Shown piece by piece: positions 17,570 through 26,987 of a DNA stretch of 64,000 bases. The notes beneath the pieces were generated by a model. The model saw nothing but the letters and a program-made list of their open reading frames with translations, searched no databases and was not told where the DNA came from. The translations under genes were made by a program, and so were the position numbers. This DNA comes from Candidatus Intricatilinea gracilis (GTDB lineage Bacteria; Pseudomonadota; Gammaproteobacteria; Burkholderiales; Burkholderiaceae_C). The DNA lies in contig JADJDQ010000003.1 in assembly GCA_016702605.1 (NCBI GenBank), positions 547,501-611,500 on the forward strand. Direction: 5' to 3'. Positions within the stretch are counted from its first letter, which is position 1. Every line of letters begins with the position of its first letter.

Positions 17570-18136
17570 TCAGGCGCGCTTGGTCGACTTCTTGACGGCT
17601 TCGGCGGCGGCCTTGGCGTTGCTTTCGGCGCTGGCGCTCAGGGTCTTCAGGTTCGCTTCGGCGACGCTGACGGCTTGCTTGGCAGCCTTTTGCACGCTGT
17701 CGAAGGCGCTGGTGGCGTTGGCCATCGCGGTCTTGACCATGGCGACGGCGTTTTCGCTGCCGGCCGGGGCGTTCTTGGCGGCGGCTTCGACCAGGGCGTT
17801 CAGCTGGGCTTGAGCCTGGGCGACTTGCGCTTCGGCCAGCTTGCTGACTTCAGCTTGCGTGGCGGCGGCGATGTCGGCCACTTGCTTGCCATAGGCGACA
17901 GCCTTGTCGGCGGTGGGCTGCAGCAGGCTGGTTTGCACGGCCAGCAGCGATTGCGGGTCGGTGGCGCCCAGAGCGGCGCGGGCCTTGTCGGCGGTCTCTT
18001 CGAGCGAGCTGCGGGCAGCTTGCATGTTCAGCTCGACGAGCTGCTCGATGCCCTTGAAGGCTTGCTGGCTCAGCGCGACGAGGGCGTCGAGGTTGGCTTT
18101 GTTGGCGGCGGCGAATTGCTCAGGATTGAAGCTCAT
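17570..18136 (-). CDS. phaP: Phasin family protein
   Basis: Granule-associated protein (188 aa) that coats polyhydroxyalkanoate inclusions. The sequence is Ala/Lys-rich amphipathic helix throughout and starts MSFNPEQFAAANKANLD, the standard TIGR01841 phasin beginning. It ends in a basic tail KKSTKRA. The ATG at 18136 is chosen by homology; the frame upstream contains the regulatory repeats. Single gene with its own terminator and a duplicated upstream motif. It implies carbon-storage granules in the host. Confidence 0.92.
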   Translation of the reverse strand: MSFNPEQFAAANKANLDALVALSQQAFKGIEQLVELNMQAARSSLEETADKARAALGATDPQSLLAVQTSLLQPTADKAVAYGKQVADIAAATQAEVSKLAEAQVAQAQAQLNALVEAAAKNAPAGSENAVAMVKTAMANATSAFDSVQKAAKQAVSVAEANLKTLSASAESNAKAAAEAVKKSTKRA

Positions 18137-18181
18137 GGTGATGTCCGGTAGGTTGGGGAACTGGTTTGCTGCTCGGCACTT

Positions 18182-18197
18182 TTGCTGCACTGCAACA
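18182..18197. promoter_or_regulatory. Upstream phasin motif, copy 1
   Basis: Sequence ttgctgcactgcaaca, a TGC-rich near-palindrome. It recurs exactly at 18240-18255, 58 bp further from the gene. TGC-rich repeats are the type of site bound by the PHA regulator PhaR; that assignment is inference. Confidence 0.55.
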
Positions 18198-18239
18198 TGG
18201 ACTGAAGTATAGGACCGTCGCGCCCGAATGCAAGCGAAA

Positions 18240-18255
18240 TTGCTGCACTGCAACA
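18240..18255. promoter_or_regulatory. Upstream phasin motif, copy 2
   Basis: Exact second copy of ttgctgcactgcaaca. Together the copies flank the likely promoter region of the phasin gene. Confidence 0.55.
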
Positions 18256-18257
18256 AC

Positions 18258-18277
18258 TCTAGAGGCGACCCTCTAGA
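18258..18277. repeat. Perfect 8-bp inverted repeat
   Basis: Arms tctagagg and cctctaga separated by cgac. It lies between the phasin promoter region and the end of the helicase gene, with no T-run on either side. It could be a weak RNA hairpin after the helicase gene or a protein-binding site. Confidence 0.4.
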
Positions 18278-18320
18278 CTACGCCTGAATCCAGTCCGTGC
18301 ACAGCGGCCAGGCTTGCTGG

Positions 18321-20237
18321 TCAGGCAAGCTGGCGACCCACCTCGGCCAGCGCCTGGCGCACCTGGTCGACGATGCTGGTGCTGCCCTGGGCCGACAACA
18401 CCAGCTCGTGGGTGGCGCGGGTCATGCCCACGTAGAGCAGCCGAAGCGCGTCGTCGATCGTCTCGCCGTGCATGGGCAAGGCCTGCAGTCCGGCAATGCA
18501 GCACAACGAGAACTCCAGCCCCTTGGCACTGTGCAGCGTGAGCAGGCGCACGCGTTGCACACGCCAGTCGAAGCGCCTGAAGCTGGACGAGTTCATCGAC
18601 TCGAAGTCGATACCCCGTTGCCTGAGCACCTGTTCCAGCGGACGCAGCAGGTACTTGGCGCGGCACAACACGGCAATCTCGCCGGCGGGCAGTCCGCCGT
18701 TCAGGGCCGTGGTGATACGTTCGGCGATCAGCTCGGCCTCGTCGTGGCCGGTGCGCGCACTGATCAGCACCGGCAGCGGTCCGCGCCGCCCGGCGCTGGC
18801 GGGCTGCACCAGGCGCATCAAGTCGTCGCCAGCGGACTCGTCGGCCGGCAGTGACGACAGCGACATGTGCGGCACACGTGCGCCGCCGTCGAGCAGGCTG
18901 TGAGCGCAGTGCACGGCCAGTGCCAGCACCTCGGCAGTGTTGCGGTAGTTCATGCGCAACACGCTGGTGCGGCCACGCGCCTCGATGCCGACGCTGGCGA
19001 AGTTGAACTTGCGGCGCTTCTTCTGGTAGATCGACTGGGCGTCGTCGTACAGCACCAGCAGGCTGTTGGTGGCCGGGTCGACCATCCGTGCGGCCAGGCG
19101 CAGCCAGGCGTCCTCGAAGTCGTGCGCCTCGTCCACCAGCAGCGCGGCGTACTGGCCACCCGGCACACGGCCCGACTCCACCGCGCGGTCGACGGTGCGC
19201 GCCAGTGCCTCGAAATAGGCGTCGCCACTGGCGTTGGTCGGCAGATCGAGCTGGTAGCTGCGCACCAGGTCCTGGCACCAGCCGTGGAAGGTGCGCACCT
19301 GCACCCGCTCGTCCACACCGCGCTGGCGCAGCTGCGCCTCGATGCGGTCGGACAGCGCGCGGTTGTAACAAAGCACGAGGATGGGCCTGTCTGCCCGCGC
19401 CGCCGCCGCCAGCTGCTGGGCGCGGTAGATCAGGATCATGGTCTTGCCGGACCCGGCCGCGCCGTGGATGACGCGGTGCCCCTCACCCAGGCCGCGTGCG
19501 ATCTGCTCTTGCTGCAGATCCATCACCTGCAGCAGATCGGGCAGCACGATCGGGGTCGCCGCTGCGGGCGCCAAGGTGTCGCCGTCCAGATCGAGCTGGC
19601 CCTGCGTCGGCTGCAGGCGGATCTCGGGGAACAGATGCCAGCGCACCCGGTCGCGCTGCGGCAGCGTCAAGGTGTGCGGGTAGTGCACCGTGAACATGCC
19701 CCACAGACGTTGCTGGAAGGCAGCGGCGTCCGTGCTGTCGTCCAGATCGTCGCGCAGCAACACGCGGTGTTCACCGAACACGTCGTGAAAGTCGCTGCCG
19801 TCCAGATCGTGCCGGCGCAGGCCGGAGAACACCACGCCCCAGCCATACGGAAAGAGCAGCTTGCCCCTGAACGGGCCGTCGCTGCGCACCAGCGCGGCGT
19901 CACGCTGCATCAGGTCGACCAGCTCCAGTGTCACGTCTCGCGCCTGGCGCAGCGGATTGGCTTCGGTGATGCGCCCGCGCGGTGTGGCGAGTTCGACCGC
20001 GTCGGGGCTGGCGCCCACCAGGGTGGCGCGTTTCCAGTCCTTCACCTCGAGCAGCAACACGCCCCAGCGCGGGCTCAGCACCACGAAGTCGGGCTGGCGC
20101 GCCCGCGGGCCGATCGGCACGTTGTGCCAGACGATGTAGTCGTCTTCTAGGCAGCGCCTGAGCTGCTGCAATACACGTCGTTCACCGCTGTTGCAGCGCG
20201 CGTCGATGTGGGTGTATCCCTGCGGAAACTGGGCCAT
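18321..20237 (-). CDS. NERD-domain UvrD/Rep-type helicase
   Basis: Fusion (638 aa) of an N-terminal NERD nuclease-related domain (DFVVLSPRWGVLLLEVKDWK) to a superfamily 1 helicase. Walker A GAAGSGKT, Walker B/DEAD-like VDEAHDF, motif III YDDAQSIYQ, motif IV NYRNT, motif V LTLHSAKGLEF and motif VI YVGMTRATHEL are all present. Such proteins process DNA in repair or defence. The ATG at 20237 (MAQFPQGYTHID) is where conserved sequence begins; a longer frame upstream reads poorly. Stand-alone, divergent from the outer-membrane protein gene. Confidence 0.85.
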   Translation of the reverse strand: MAQFPQGYTHIDARCNSGERRVLQQLRRCLEDDYIVWHNVPIGPRARQPDFVVLSPRWGVLLLEVKDWKRATLVGASPDAVELATPRGRITEANPLRQARDVTLELVDLMQRDAALVRSDGPFRGKLLFPYGWGVVFSGLRRHDLDGSDFHDVFGEHRVLLRDDLDDSTDAAAFQQRLWGMFTVHYPHTLTLPQRDRVRWHLFPEIRLQPTQGQLDLDGDTLAPAAATPIVLPDLLQVMDLQQEQIARGLGEGHRVIHGAAGSGKTMILIYRAQQLAAAARADRPILVLCYNRALSDRIEAQLRQRGVDERVQVRTFHGWCQDLVRSYQLDLPTNASGDAYFEALARTVDRAVESGRVPGGQYAALLVDEAHDFEDAWLRLAARMVDPATNSLLVLYDDAQSIYQKKRRKFNFASVGIEARGRTSVLRMNYRNTAEVLALAVHCAHSLLDGGARVPHMSLSSLPADESAGDDLMRLVQPASAGRRGPLPVLISARTGHDEAELIAERITTALNGGLPAGEIAVLCRAKYLLRPLEQVLRQRGIDFESMNSSSFRRFDWRVQRVRLLTLHSAKGLEFSLCCIAGLQALPMHGETIDDALRLLYVGMTRATHELVLSAQGSTSIVDQVRQALAEVGRQLA

Positions 20238-20422
20238 GGTGGCGCGCGCTGGGTGCGGCGTCTCGTCGAAGTTGTCGGTGAGTGCTGGATCGGCGCCTAA
20301 CTTATCACCCGTTTGAGGGGTAGATCGACCATAGGCAAGAAACCCAGCCTGATTTGTGCATCTGCGGGAACGATTGGGCATAGATTCGCCAGCTCGTTCA
20401 ACCCTCCAAGCAAGGTACCGCC

Positions 20423-21097
20423 ATGTCGAATCAGTTTGCTCCTGCCTATCGCCGTCTGGCCACCGTGGCCTGTGTGGGTACCAGCTTGCTGCTGGGCCTG
20501 CCCGCTGCCCAGGCCGGCGAGATCTACGGCCAGCTCGGCCTGCCCGGTTTCGGCGTGGGGTATGCCCAACCCATCAACTCGATGTTCGGTGTGCGGGCCG
20601 ACTGGGTCAGCCTGGGCAATCGCAGCAAGACCCAAAACGAGGAAGGTGTCGACTACGCCGCCAAGCTGAGCAGCAGCCGGCTGGCGCTGCTGGCCGACAT
20701 CTTTCCGTTCCAGGGCAGCTTTCGTGTCACGGCCGGCATGACGTCCAACAACTACAAGCTCGAGCTCGACGCTTCGGGCGCCGGCAAGGTCATCACGGTG
20801 GGCAGCACCAGCTACACACTCACTGCCGACGACGGCTACAACGTGCAGATCAAGTTCCCCAGCAGCACGCCTTACCTCGGCATCGGCTGGGGCCACCAGC
20901 AGCAGACCGGCCTGCGTTTTGCCGCCGACCTGGGCGCCATGATCGGCAAGGCCAAACTCACGTCGGTAGGCCGCGGCCAGTTCGCCACCACGCAGGGCCA
21001 GGCGGACGTCGATGCCGAACTCGCCGAATTGCGCGACGGTGTCGGCAAGATCCGCTTCGTGCCACAGATCAGCTTCGCGATCGGCTACGCTTTCTGA
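20423..21097 (+). CDS. Outer-membrane beta-barrel protein
   Basis: Exported protein (224 aa) with a signal peptide cleaved near AQA-G (residue 32), alternating beta-strand pattern (YLGIGWGHQ, RFAADLGAMIG) and a C-terminal Phe as used for outer-membrane insertion. It resembles small OmpW/opacity-type barrels; the exact family is not certain. About 25 nt separate it from the dienelactone hydrolase gene, so the two may share a transcript. Confidence 0.65.
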   Translation: MSNQFAPAYRRLATVACVGTSLLLGLPAAQAGEIYGQLGLPGFGVGYAQPINSMFGVRADWVSLGNRSKTQNEEGVDYAAKLSSSRLALLADIFPFQGSFRVTAGMTSNNYKLELDASGAGKVITVGSTSYTLTADDGYNVQIKFPSSTPYLGIGWGHQQQTGLRFAADLGAMIGKAKLTSVGRGQFATTQGQADVDAELAELRDGVGKIRFVPQISFAIGYAF

Positions 21098-21124
21098 CTT
21101 CACAACACTCCCCAGGAGACACCC

Positions 21125-21817
21125 ATGGGCAGCACGGTCAGTTTCAATCGCCCCGACGGGCAGTCGGTCAACGGTTACCTCGCCGAGCCGGCCGAGGCCA
21201 AGGGCGCACCGGCCATCGTCGTCATCCAGGAATGGTGGGGCCTGAACGACCAGATCCGCGGTGTGGCCGACCGCCTGGCGAGTGCCGGCTACATCGCGCT
21301 GGTGCCTGATCTGTACCGCGGCAAGTCGACCGTCGAGGCCGAAGAGGCGCACCACCTCATGACCGGCCTGAACTTCGGCGACGCCGCCGGGCAGGACATT
21401 CGTGGTGCGGTGCAGTTCTTGAAAGGCCGCGCCGCCAAGGTCGGCATCACGGGTTTTTGCATGGGCGGCGCACTCACGGTGCTGAGCCTGTGCAACGTGC
21501 CCGAACTCGACGCCGGCGTGATCTGGTACGGCCTGCCGCCGCTCGAGTATGTGGACGCCAGCAAGATCAAGGTGCCGGTGCAGGCGCACTGGGGCACACA
21601 GGACGAGTTCTTCACCATCGCCAGCGTCGACGCACTGGAAGACAAGCTGCGCGGCGCCGGCGTGAGCCTCGATTCACACCGCTACCTGGCGCGCCACGCC
21701 TTTGCCAACGAACTGGCAGTCGGCCCGGCGCGCCTGCCGGCCACCCAGTACGACCCCGTCTGGGCCCAGCAGGCCTGGGACCGCACGCTGCGGTTCTTCG
21801 GCAGAACGTTGGGGTGA
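21125..21817 (+). CDS. Dienelactone hydrolase family protein
   Basis: Alpha/beta hydrolase (230 aa). The nucleophile elbow GFCMGG gives C112, with D160 (GTQDEF) and H191 completing the Cys-Asp-His triad of carboxymethylenebutenolidases. QEWWGLNDQIRGVADRLA is the family's typical N-terminal segment. It may hydrolyse dienelactones from aromatic degradation, though many such proteins act on other esters and there are no aromatic-pathway genes nearby. Confidence 0.88.
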   Translation: MGSTVSFNRPDGQSVNGYLAEPAEAKGAPAIVVIQEWWGLNDQIRGVADRLASAGYIALVPDLYRGKSTVEAEEAHHLMTGLNFGDAAGQDIRGAVQFLKGRAAKVGITGFCMGGALTVLSLCNVPELDAGVIWYGLPPLEYVDASKIKVPVQAHWGTQDEFFTIASVDALEDKLRGAGVSLDSHRYLARHAFANELAVGPARLPATQYDPVWAQQAWDRTLRFFGRTLG

Positions 21818-21881
21818 GTCGGACCGGGAGCAGCCCCCACGCCATGTCGACGACCTGAAGGCTGAAGGTTCATTCACGCCT

Positions 21882-22196
21882 TCAGGCCACCACCACCTCG
21901 CTGATCTGCAGCACCGGCTGCAGATCGGTGTAGTTGGGGATGTCGCCCAGGATCTCGGTGGCATGCGGCCCGAAGCCGGCCTGGAAGCTCTCGACCGACT
22001 CGCAGTAGATGTGGCACATGCCCACATAGGTGGCGGGTGTGCCCGGCGCGCCGCCGGCCAGGCCCTTGTCCACCGAGTAGCGCAGGCAGCTGCTGCCCAT
22101 GCGTGCCGCCACCAGCGGCATGTGTTTGTCGCGGTAGTAGCTGTGGTCGAAACGGGCACCCGGGGTGTTGGGGTACATCACGCTCACTTTGATCAT
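21882..22196 (-). CDS. EthD-family protein
   Basis: Small alpha/beta barrel protein (104 aa) of the EthD/ferredoxin-like dimeric group. Starts IKVSVMYPN and has HSYYRDKHMPLV, the conserved segment of the family. The ATG at 22196 has ggag upstream. Function in this family is poorly defined (some act with P450 ether degradation). Single gene between the dienelactone hydrolase and the ene-reductase. Confidence 0.75.
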   Translation of the reverse strand: MIKVSVMYPNTPGARFDHSYYRDKHMPLVAARMGSSCLRYSVDKGLAGGAPGTPATYVGMCHIYCESVESFQAGFGPHATEILGDIPNYTDLQPVLQISEVVVA

Positions 22197-22434
22197 GGGG
22201 CGGGTCTCCGGTCGGGTTGATGGTGCTTGTCTGGGGCGACCCGGCATCCTGCCCGAGGCCGCATGACCCGTCCATCGAGGGGCTGCCCGGGGGTCGTGCC
22301 GCGAGCGGTCGCCCAGCCAGCGCAACGCAGTTGCCGCCAACCGCGCCTATGCTCGCGCACCGGGCGCCGTTGCCACGACACTGCGCCGTCACCCAATCAA
22401 GTTCCCACTCCCGTCACACCAGGATCTCTTGCCC

Positions 22435-23511
22435 ATGCTGTTCGCCGCCCTCGATACCCCCGCCCTGAAGCTGAGCAACCGCACCGTCATGGCCCCCATG
22501 ACCCGCAGCCGTGCCGTACAGGGCAACACGCCCAATGCGTTGATGGCCGAGTACTACGCCCAGCGCGCCGGCGCCGGCCTGATCATCACCGAAGGCACGT
22601 CGCCGTCACCCGACGGCCTGGGCTACGCCCGCATCCCCGGCTTGTTCAATGCCGAGCACGTGGCCGGCTGGAAACTCGTCACTGACGCCGTGCACGCCCG
22701 CGGCGGCAAGATCTTCGTGCAGCTCATGCACACCGGCCGCGTCAGCCATGTGGCCAACCTGCCGGCCGGCGCCCGTGTGGTCGGCCCGACCGACGTGGTC
22801 TGCCCCGGCGAGATGTGGGTCGACGGCCAGGGCATGTTGCCGCACAGCCAGCCCCATGCACTGACCGAAGCCGAGATCGCCGGTGTGGTGGCCGAATACG
22901 CCGCCTCGGCCACACTGGCCATCGAGGCCGGCTTCGACGGTGTCGAGCTGCACGCCGCCAACGGCTACCTGATCGAGCAGTTCCTCAACGCCAACGTCAA
23001 CACCCGCACCGATGGCTACGGCGGCAGCTCGGTGGCGCGCAAACGTTTTGCGCTCGAAGTGACGCGCGCCTGCGTGGCCGCCATCGGCGCCAGCAAGGTC
23101 GGCATGCGCCTGTCGCCGCACGGCGCGTTCAACAGCACCGGCACCTTCGACCATGTCGAAGAACAGTTGCTGGCGTTGACCCGCGAGCTGTCGGCCATGG
23201 GCCTGGCCTACCTGCATGTGCTCGACCATTCGGCCATGGGTGCACCGGCCGTGTCGGCCTCGTACAAGGCGGTGCTGCGTGCCGCCTTCAAGGGCGTGTT
23301 CATCCTGGCCGGTGGCTTCGATCGCGCCAGCGCCCAACACGCACTCGAGACCGGCCATGCCGACCTGATCGCCTTCGGCCGCCCCTTCCTGGCCAACCCC
23401 GACCTGGTCGCCCGCCTGCAGGGCAAGACCGAACTCAACGCGCCGGACTTCTCGACCTTCTACAGCGGCGACGCCAAGGGCTACACCGACTACCCGGCCC
23501 TGGCGGCCTGA
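22435..23511 (+). CDS. nemA: Old Yellow Enzyme-type alkene reductase
   Basis: FMN-dependent ene-reductase (358 aa) reducing activated C=C bonds or nitro compounds with NAD(P)H. Motifs: MAPMTRSRA (phosphate/FMN binding), FVQLMHTGR, HAANGYLIEQFL, NTRTDGYGGS, and a C-terminal DLIAFGRPFLANPDL. The ATG at 22435 follows agga by 10 nt; a TTG six nt earlier is less likely. The gene symbol is by family resemblance only. Confidence 0.88.
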   Translation: MLFAALDTPALKLSNRTVMAPMTRSRAVQGNTPNALMAEYYAQRAGAGLIITEGTSPSPDGLGYARIPGLFNAEHVAGWKLVTDAVHARGGKIFVQLMHTGRVSHVANLPAGARVVGPTDVVCPGEMWVDGQGMLPHSQPHALTEAEIAGVVAEYAASATLAIEAGFDGVELHAANGYLIEQFLNANVNTRTDGYGGSSVARKRFALEVTRACVAAIGASKVGMRLSPHGAFNSTGTFDHVEEQLLALTRELSAMGLAYLHVLDHSAMGAPAVSASYKAVLRAAFKGVFILAGGFDRASAQHALETGHADLIAFGRPFLANPDLVARLQGKTELNAPDFSTFYSGDAKGYTDYPALAA

Positions 23512-23606
23512 CACGCGCCGCCCGCACCGGCCCAGCAATCCGGTTTCGCGACTGCGTTGCCGGCCCCAACATCACCTCGCAGGGCTGAGCGGAGTCCGTG
23601 ACGACG

Positions 23607-24524
23607 CTACATGCCCTTGAACAGCTGCGCGTACAGCCGGCTCACCGGCAGCTTCTCGGGCCGGCCACGCAGCGTCAGGCTGACCTTGCCGGCTTCGTCG
23701 CGGCGGGCCAGTTCGATGCAGCGGGCCTGCACCACGGTGCCGCGGTGGATCTGCCAGAACTCGGCACTGTCGAGCTGAGGCAGCAGTTCGCGCAGCGCCG
23801 TGCGGATGAGGTACTCGCGCTCGGCGGTGATGACCCGCACGTACTTGTCGGCCGCCTCGAAATACACCACGTCCTGCACCGGCACCAGGTGGATGGTCGC
23901 GCCGACCTGGGCCTGGATCACCGCCAGGCGCGGCGCGGCGCCGGCGGAGGACGCCATGCCGGCCACGTGTCCGGCCATCGGGCCTGCACTGCCGGCACCC
24001 GCGACACCGGCGGCACCTGATGCACCGCCGCCACCCGCCGCGCTCGAGCCGGCGGCAGCCAGCAGCCCGCGCAGTTGCGCCATCGCGGTCTGCAGCGTCT
24101 CGGCGTCGGACGGTGCATTCGTGTCGCCGCTCGCCGCCAGCCGTGCCCGCAGCCGAGTCACGCAGGTGGCCAGCCGGGCGGTCTGCACCGGCTTGACGAG
24201 GTAGTCGACCGCCTGGGCCTCGAAGGCCTGCAAGGCGTAGGCGTCGTAGGCCGTGACGAACACCAGCAGCGGAAACGGTTCGGCGCCGTCGGGCCAGTCT
24301 TCGGCCAGCGCGGCCGCGGCTTCCAGCCCGCTGCAGCCGGGCATACGAATGTCGAAGAAACACAGCCGTGGCCGCAGCGCCAGCGCCTGGGTCACGGCCG
24401 TGAGGCCATCTCCCGCCAGGGCGACGATCTGCAGCTCGGGCCACAACTGCGCCAGCTCGGCACGCAGACCGGCGGCCAGCAGCGGTTCGTCTTCGGCGAT
24501 CAGAGCGGTGGGTGGCAGGTTCAT
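23607..24524 (-). CDS. LytTR-family response regulator
   Basis: Two-domain regulator (305 aa). The receiver domain has the acidic pair EDE at 11-13, the phosphoacceptor D58 (CFFDIRMPG) and the switch Lys in VDYLVKPV. A Gly/Ala-rich linker of about 40 residues follows. The C-terminal LytTR DNA-binding domain includes VVYFEAADKYVRV, REYLIRTALREL and FWQIHRGTVVQ. It is the partner of the kinase just upstream, overlapping by 4 nt. Probable targets are the envelope operon immediately upstream and itself (inference from position). Confidence 0.9.
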   Translation of the reverse strand: MNLPPTALIAEDEPLLAAGLRAELAQLWPELQIVALAGDGLTAVTQALALRPRLCFFDIRMPGCSGLEAAAALAEDWPDGAEPFPLLVFVTAYDAYALQAFEAQAVDYLVKPVQTARLATCVTRLRARLAASGDTNAPSDAETLQTAMAQLRGLLAAAGSSAAGGGGASGAAGVAGAGSAGPMAGHVAGMASSAGAAPRLAVIQAQVGATIHLVPVQDVVYFEAADKYVRVITAEREYLIRTALRELLPQLDSAEFWQIHRGTVVQARCIELARRDEAGKVSLTLRGRPEKLPVSRLYAQLFKGM

Positions 24525-25636
24525 GGCGTCGACATCCCGGCGTTGCTGGTGTCCACCGCTGCCGGCACACCGTGCAAGGCCGCAGTCGGCAGGGTGATGG
24601 TGGCCAGTGAGCCGCCACCAGGGGCGTCGACCAGCGTGAGGCTGGCGGCGTCGCCGTAGAGCGCCGCCAGGCGTTCACGCACTTGCGTCAGGCCGAAGGT
24701 GCTGCCGCGAGTCGCCGCCGCGCCCGCCAGCCCGACGCCGCTGTCGCGCACGGTCAGCTGCAGCGTGTCCCCCAGCTGCCGGGCACTGACCTCGATCCGC
24801 CCGCCGTCGACCTTGGGTTCCAGCCCATGTTTGATGCTGTTCTCGACCAGCGGCTGCAGCAGCAGTGGTGGCACGGGCAGGTCGGCCAGCTCGGCGGGCA
24901 GGTCGAGCTGCACCTGCAGGCGTGGACCCATACGTACGGCCATGAGGGCGAGGTAGTCGCGCATGCGGTCGAACTCGGCGCCCAGCGGATGGCGCGGCAA
25001 CCGCGAGGCACTGAGCGTCACGCGCAGAAAACCGATCAGGTGATCCAGCATGGTCTGCGCACGCGCCGGGTCGAGGGTGATCAGCACCCGCAGATTGGCC
25101 AGCGTGTTGAACAACATGTGTGGTTCGAGCTGCGACTGCAGCAGGCCGAGCTGGCTTTCGAGCGCCTGGCGGCGTGCCGCTTCGGCGGCGGCCATCTCGA
25201 GGTGCAGGCGCTCGCGGGTGTAGAAGAGGTAGGTCACCACCACGGCGGTGATCAGCGACAGCAGCGCACTCGGCCCGTTGGGCAGCAGGTGCGGGCCGTC
25301 GTGCCCCAGCAGCGCCGCCACACCCGCCATGCCCAGGGCGTAGCCGCCGAGTGTGCCGAGCACGACGTTGATCGCCATGGCGGGCAGGCCGGGCCAGCGC
25401 CCGTTGGGCACGTGCAGCAGACGTGACAACAGTTCGCGGCCGCCGTCGATGAACAGCCAGATCAGGTTGCCGATGGCGTACGAATACAGCGCAACGTCGA
25501 CGAAGCTGCGGTCGCGGTAACTCGTCACCCAGAACACCACACTGATGACTAGGCACACCAGCTGGTTCATGGCGCCGCGAAACACGAACGAACGTCGCGC
25601 GCCGGCGACCATGGCGGGGGGCAGCTTCAGTGGCAT
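24521..25636 (-). CDS. LytS/AlgZ-type sensor histidine kinase
   Basis: Membrane kinase (371 aa) with about four N-terminal transmembrane helices, then a His_kinase domain whose phosphorylated His is in LEPHMLFNTLANLR. The ATPase domain has the N box LVENSIKHGL, G1 DSGVGLAG and GSTFGLTQVRERL. No periplasmic sensing domain is visible, so it probably senses through the membrane segments. The start at 25636 follows homology. About 20 nt separate it from the preceding beta-barrel gene, suggesting one operon. Confidence 0.9.
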   Translation of the reverse strand: MPLKLPPAMVAGARRSFVFRGAMNQLVCLVISVVFWVTSYRDRSFVDVALYSYAIGNLIWLFIDGGRELLSRLLHVPNGRWPGLPAMAINVVLGTLGGYALGMAGVAALLGHDGPHLLPNGPSALLSLITAVVVTYLFYTRERLHLEMAAAEAARRQALESQLGLLQSQLEPHMLFNTLANLRVLITLDPARAQTMLDHLIGFLRVTLSASRLPRHPLGAEFDRMRDYLALMAVRMGPRLQVQLDLPAELADLPVPPLLLQPLVENSIKHGLEPKVDGGRIEVSARQLGDTLQLTVRDSGVGLAGAAATRGSTFGLTQVRERLAALYGDAASLTLVDAPGGGSLATITLPTAALHGVPAAVDTSNAGMSTP

Positions 25637-25655
25637 GGCGTGATTGTGGTGGCGC

Positions 25656-26984
25656 TCAGAACGCACAAGCTGCCGACAGGGCCAGCGTGCGCCGCGAGGG
25701 CAGCTGGCGCGCCAGCGCGTCGGTGGGCCCTGCCGCCTGGCGCCAGGCGGCGTTCAGGCGCCAGCGGTCCCCTTGCCATTGCACGGCGGCGGTGTCGTGG
25801 CGGCCGTGGTCCGCCGGCATGTAGACCGTGTCGAGGCTCAGCTGCCAGCCCGCCGGTTGCCAGGCCAGGCGGATCAGCAGGTTGTCGCGGTGCAGGCTGG
25901 TGCTGCCCAGCGGGCTGGCCTGCCACGCCAGGTTGCCGGCCCGTGCGGCGGCCGGTGCCGGGCTGGCGGCCAGCGCCGTGTTGCGGGCGCCCCAGGCGCG
26001 CCAGTCGGCGGCGGACAAGGCGGTGCCGTCGCGCCAGGCCTCGACCATCAGGCTTTGCTGCCACTCACCCGTCCACTGCCCGCCCACCAGCCACTGGCTG
26101 GCCGGGCCCAGGGTGGCTTGTCGCCAGGGGTTGGCGCCGAGCACCTGGCCGGACGAGTTGCCTTCCGCGTTGGCGTCGATCACCCAGCCGTCATGCCGAC
26201 GCAGCCGGCGCACCGAGGCATGCAGCGCGAGTGAGTCACCCGCCACCCAGGCCAGCGCTGCGCCGAGGCTGGTGCCGGTGTGGTCACCCTGGCGCGCAAA
26301 GCCGTGCACGTCGAGTGCGCCAGCGCGGTGATACAGGCGCAGCGCCAGCGCTTGTTCGTCGGCACCACGCTCCTGGGGCGCGAAGTCGTCACGCTGCTGC
26401 AGCGGATGCACCCACACCAGCGCCAGCGCGTTGTCGGCGTCAAACCCCTCCAGCATCAGCAGTGGCCGGCCTTGCTGCGTTGCCGGCAGCAGGCTGCGGC
26501 GGCGCTCCTGCTGCACCACGTCGTTGGGGCGAAAGCCGAACCCCACGTCCCAGCCGACCACCTTCTTGCCCGCGCTGGCCTGCCAGGCGCCCAGGTCGGC
26601 CGACAACTGCAGCTCGTTGACACGCAGGCCGCCGCGTTCGGCAGTGGTGCCGCCGGACGGGTCACCGCCGTCACTCTGCGCCCGCGCCTGGGCGTTGAGC
26701 GCGAGCGACACCGGCAGCGGGCCCAGGCGGGTGTCGGCGCGTTGGCGCCACTCCAGTTCGGCACTGCTGCGGCTGGTCAGCTGCGGCGCGATGCCGGGCA
26801 CCAGGCGGTTGGCTTCCGCCAGCGGGCCGGTGCTGGCGGGGCTGCGGTCTTCGTGCACGAGCCTCAGCTCGCCGCCAGGCGCAGCGTTGGCGACGGCGGT
26901 GCCGGGCCAGCTCGCCGTCATGAGTAGTGCGATGGCTGCGCAGCTCGCTGCGAGTCCGAGCCCAAGCGTTGAAGCGCTCGCCAC
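25656..26984 (-). CDS. Predicted outer-membrane beta-barrel protein of an ABC-export operon
   Basis: Exported protein (442 aa): signal peptide at the N-terminus, long alternating beta-strand region rich in Trp/Gln/Leu, ending in Phe (SAACAF), all typical of an outer-membrane barrel. No named domain recognised with certainty; size and context resemble the DUF1302/alginate-porin-like partner proteins found with MacB-type exporters and LolA-like proteins. It starts 3 nt after the LolA-like gene's stop. Confidence 0.6.
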   Translation of the reverse strand: MASASTLGLGLAASCAAIALLMTASWPGTAVANAAPGGELRLVHEDRSPASTGPLAEANRLVPGIAPQLTSRSSAELEWRQRADTRLGPLPVSLALNAQARAQSDGGDPSGGTTAERGGLRVNELQLSADLGAWQASAGKKVVGWDVGFGFRPNDVVQQERRRSLLPATQQGRPLLMLEGFDADNALALVWVHPLQQRDDFAPQERGADEQALALRLYHRAGALDVHGFARQGDHTGTSLGAALAWVAGDSLALHASVRRLRRHDGWVIDANAEGNSSGQVLGANPWRQATLGPASQWLVGGQWTGEWQQSLMVEAWRDGTALSAADWRAWGARNTALAASPAPAAARAGNLAWQASPLGSTSLHRDNLLIRLAWQPAGWQLSLDTVYMPADHGRHDTAAVQWQGDRWRLNAAWRQAAGPTDALARQLPSRRTLALSAACAF

Positions 26985-26987
26985 GGC

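Noticed and set aside
25640..26620. 326-codon Arg/Pro-rich plus frame
   Set aside because: Shadow of the minus-strand beta-barrel gene, composition not protein-like.
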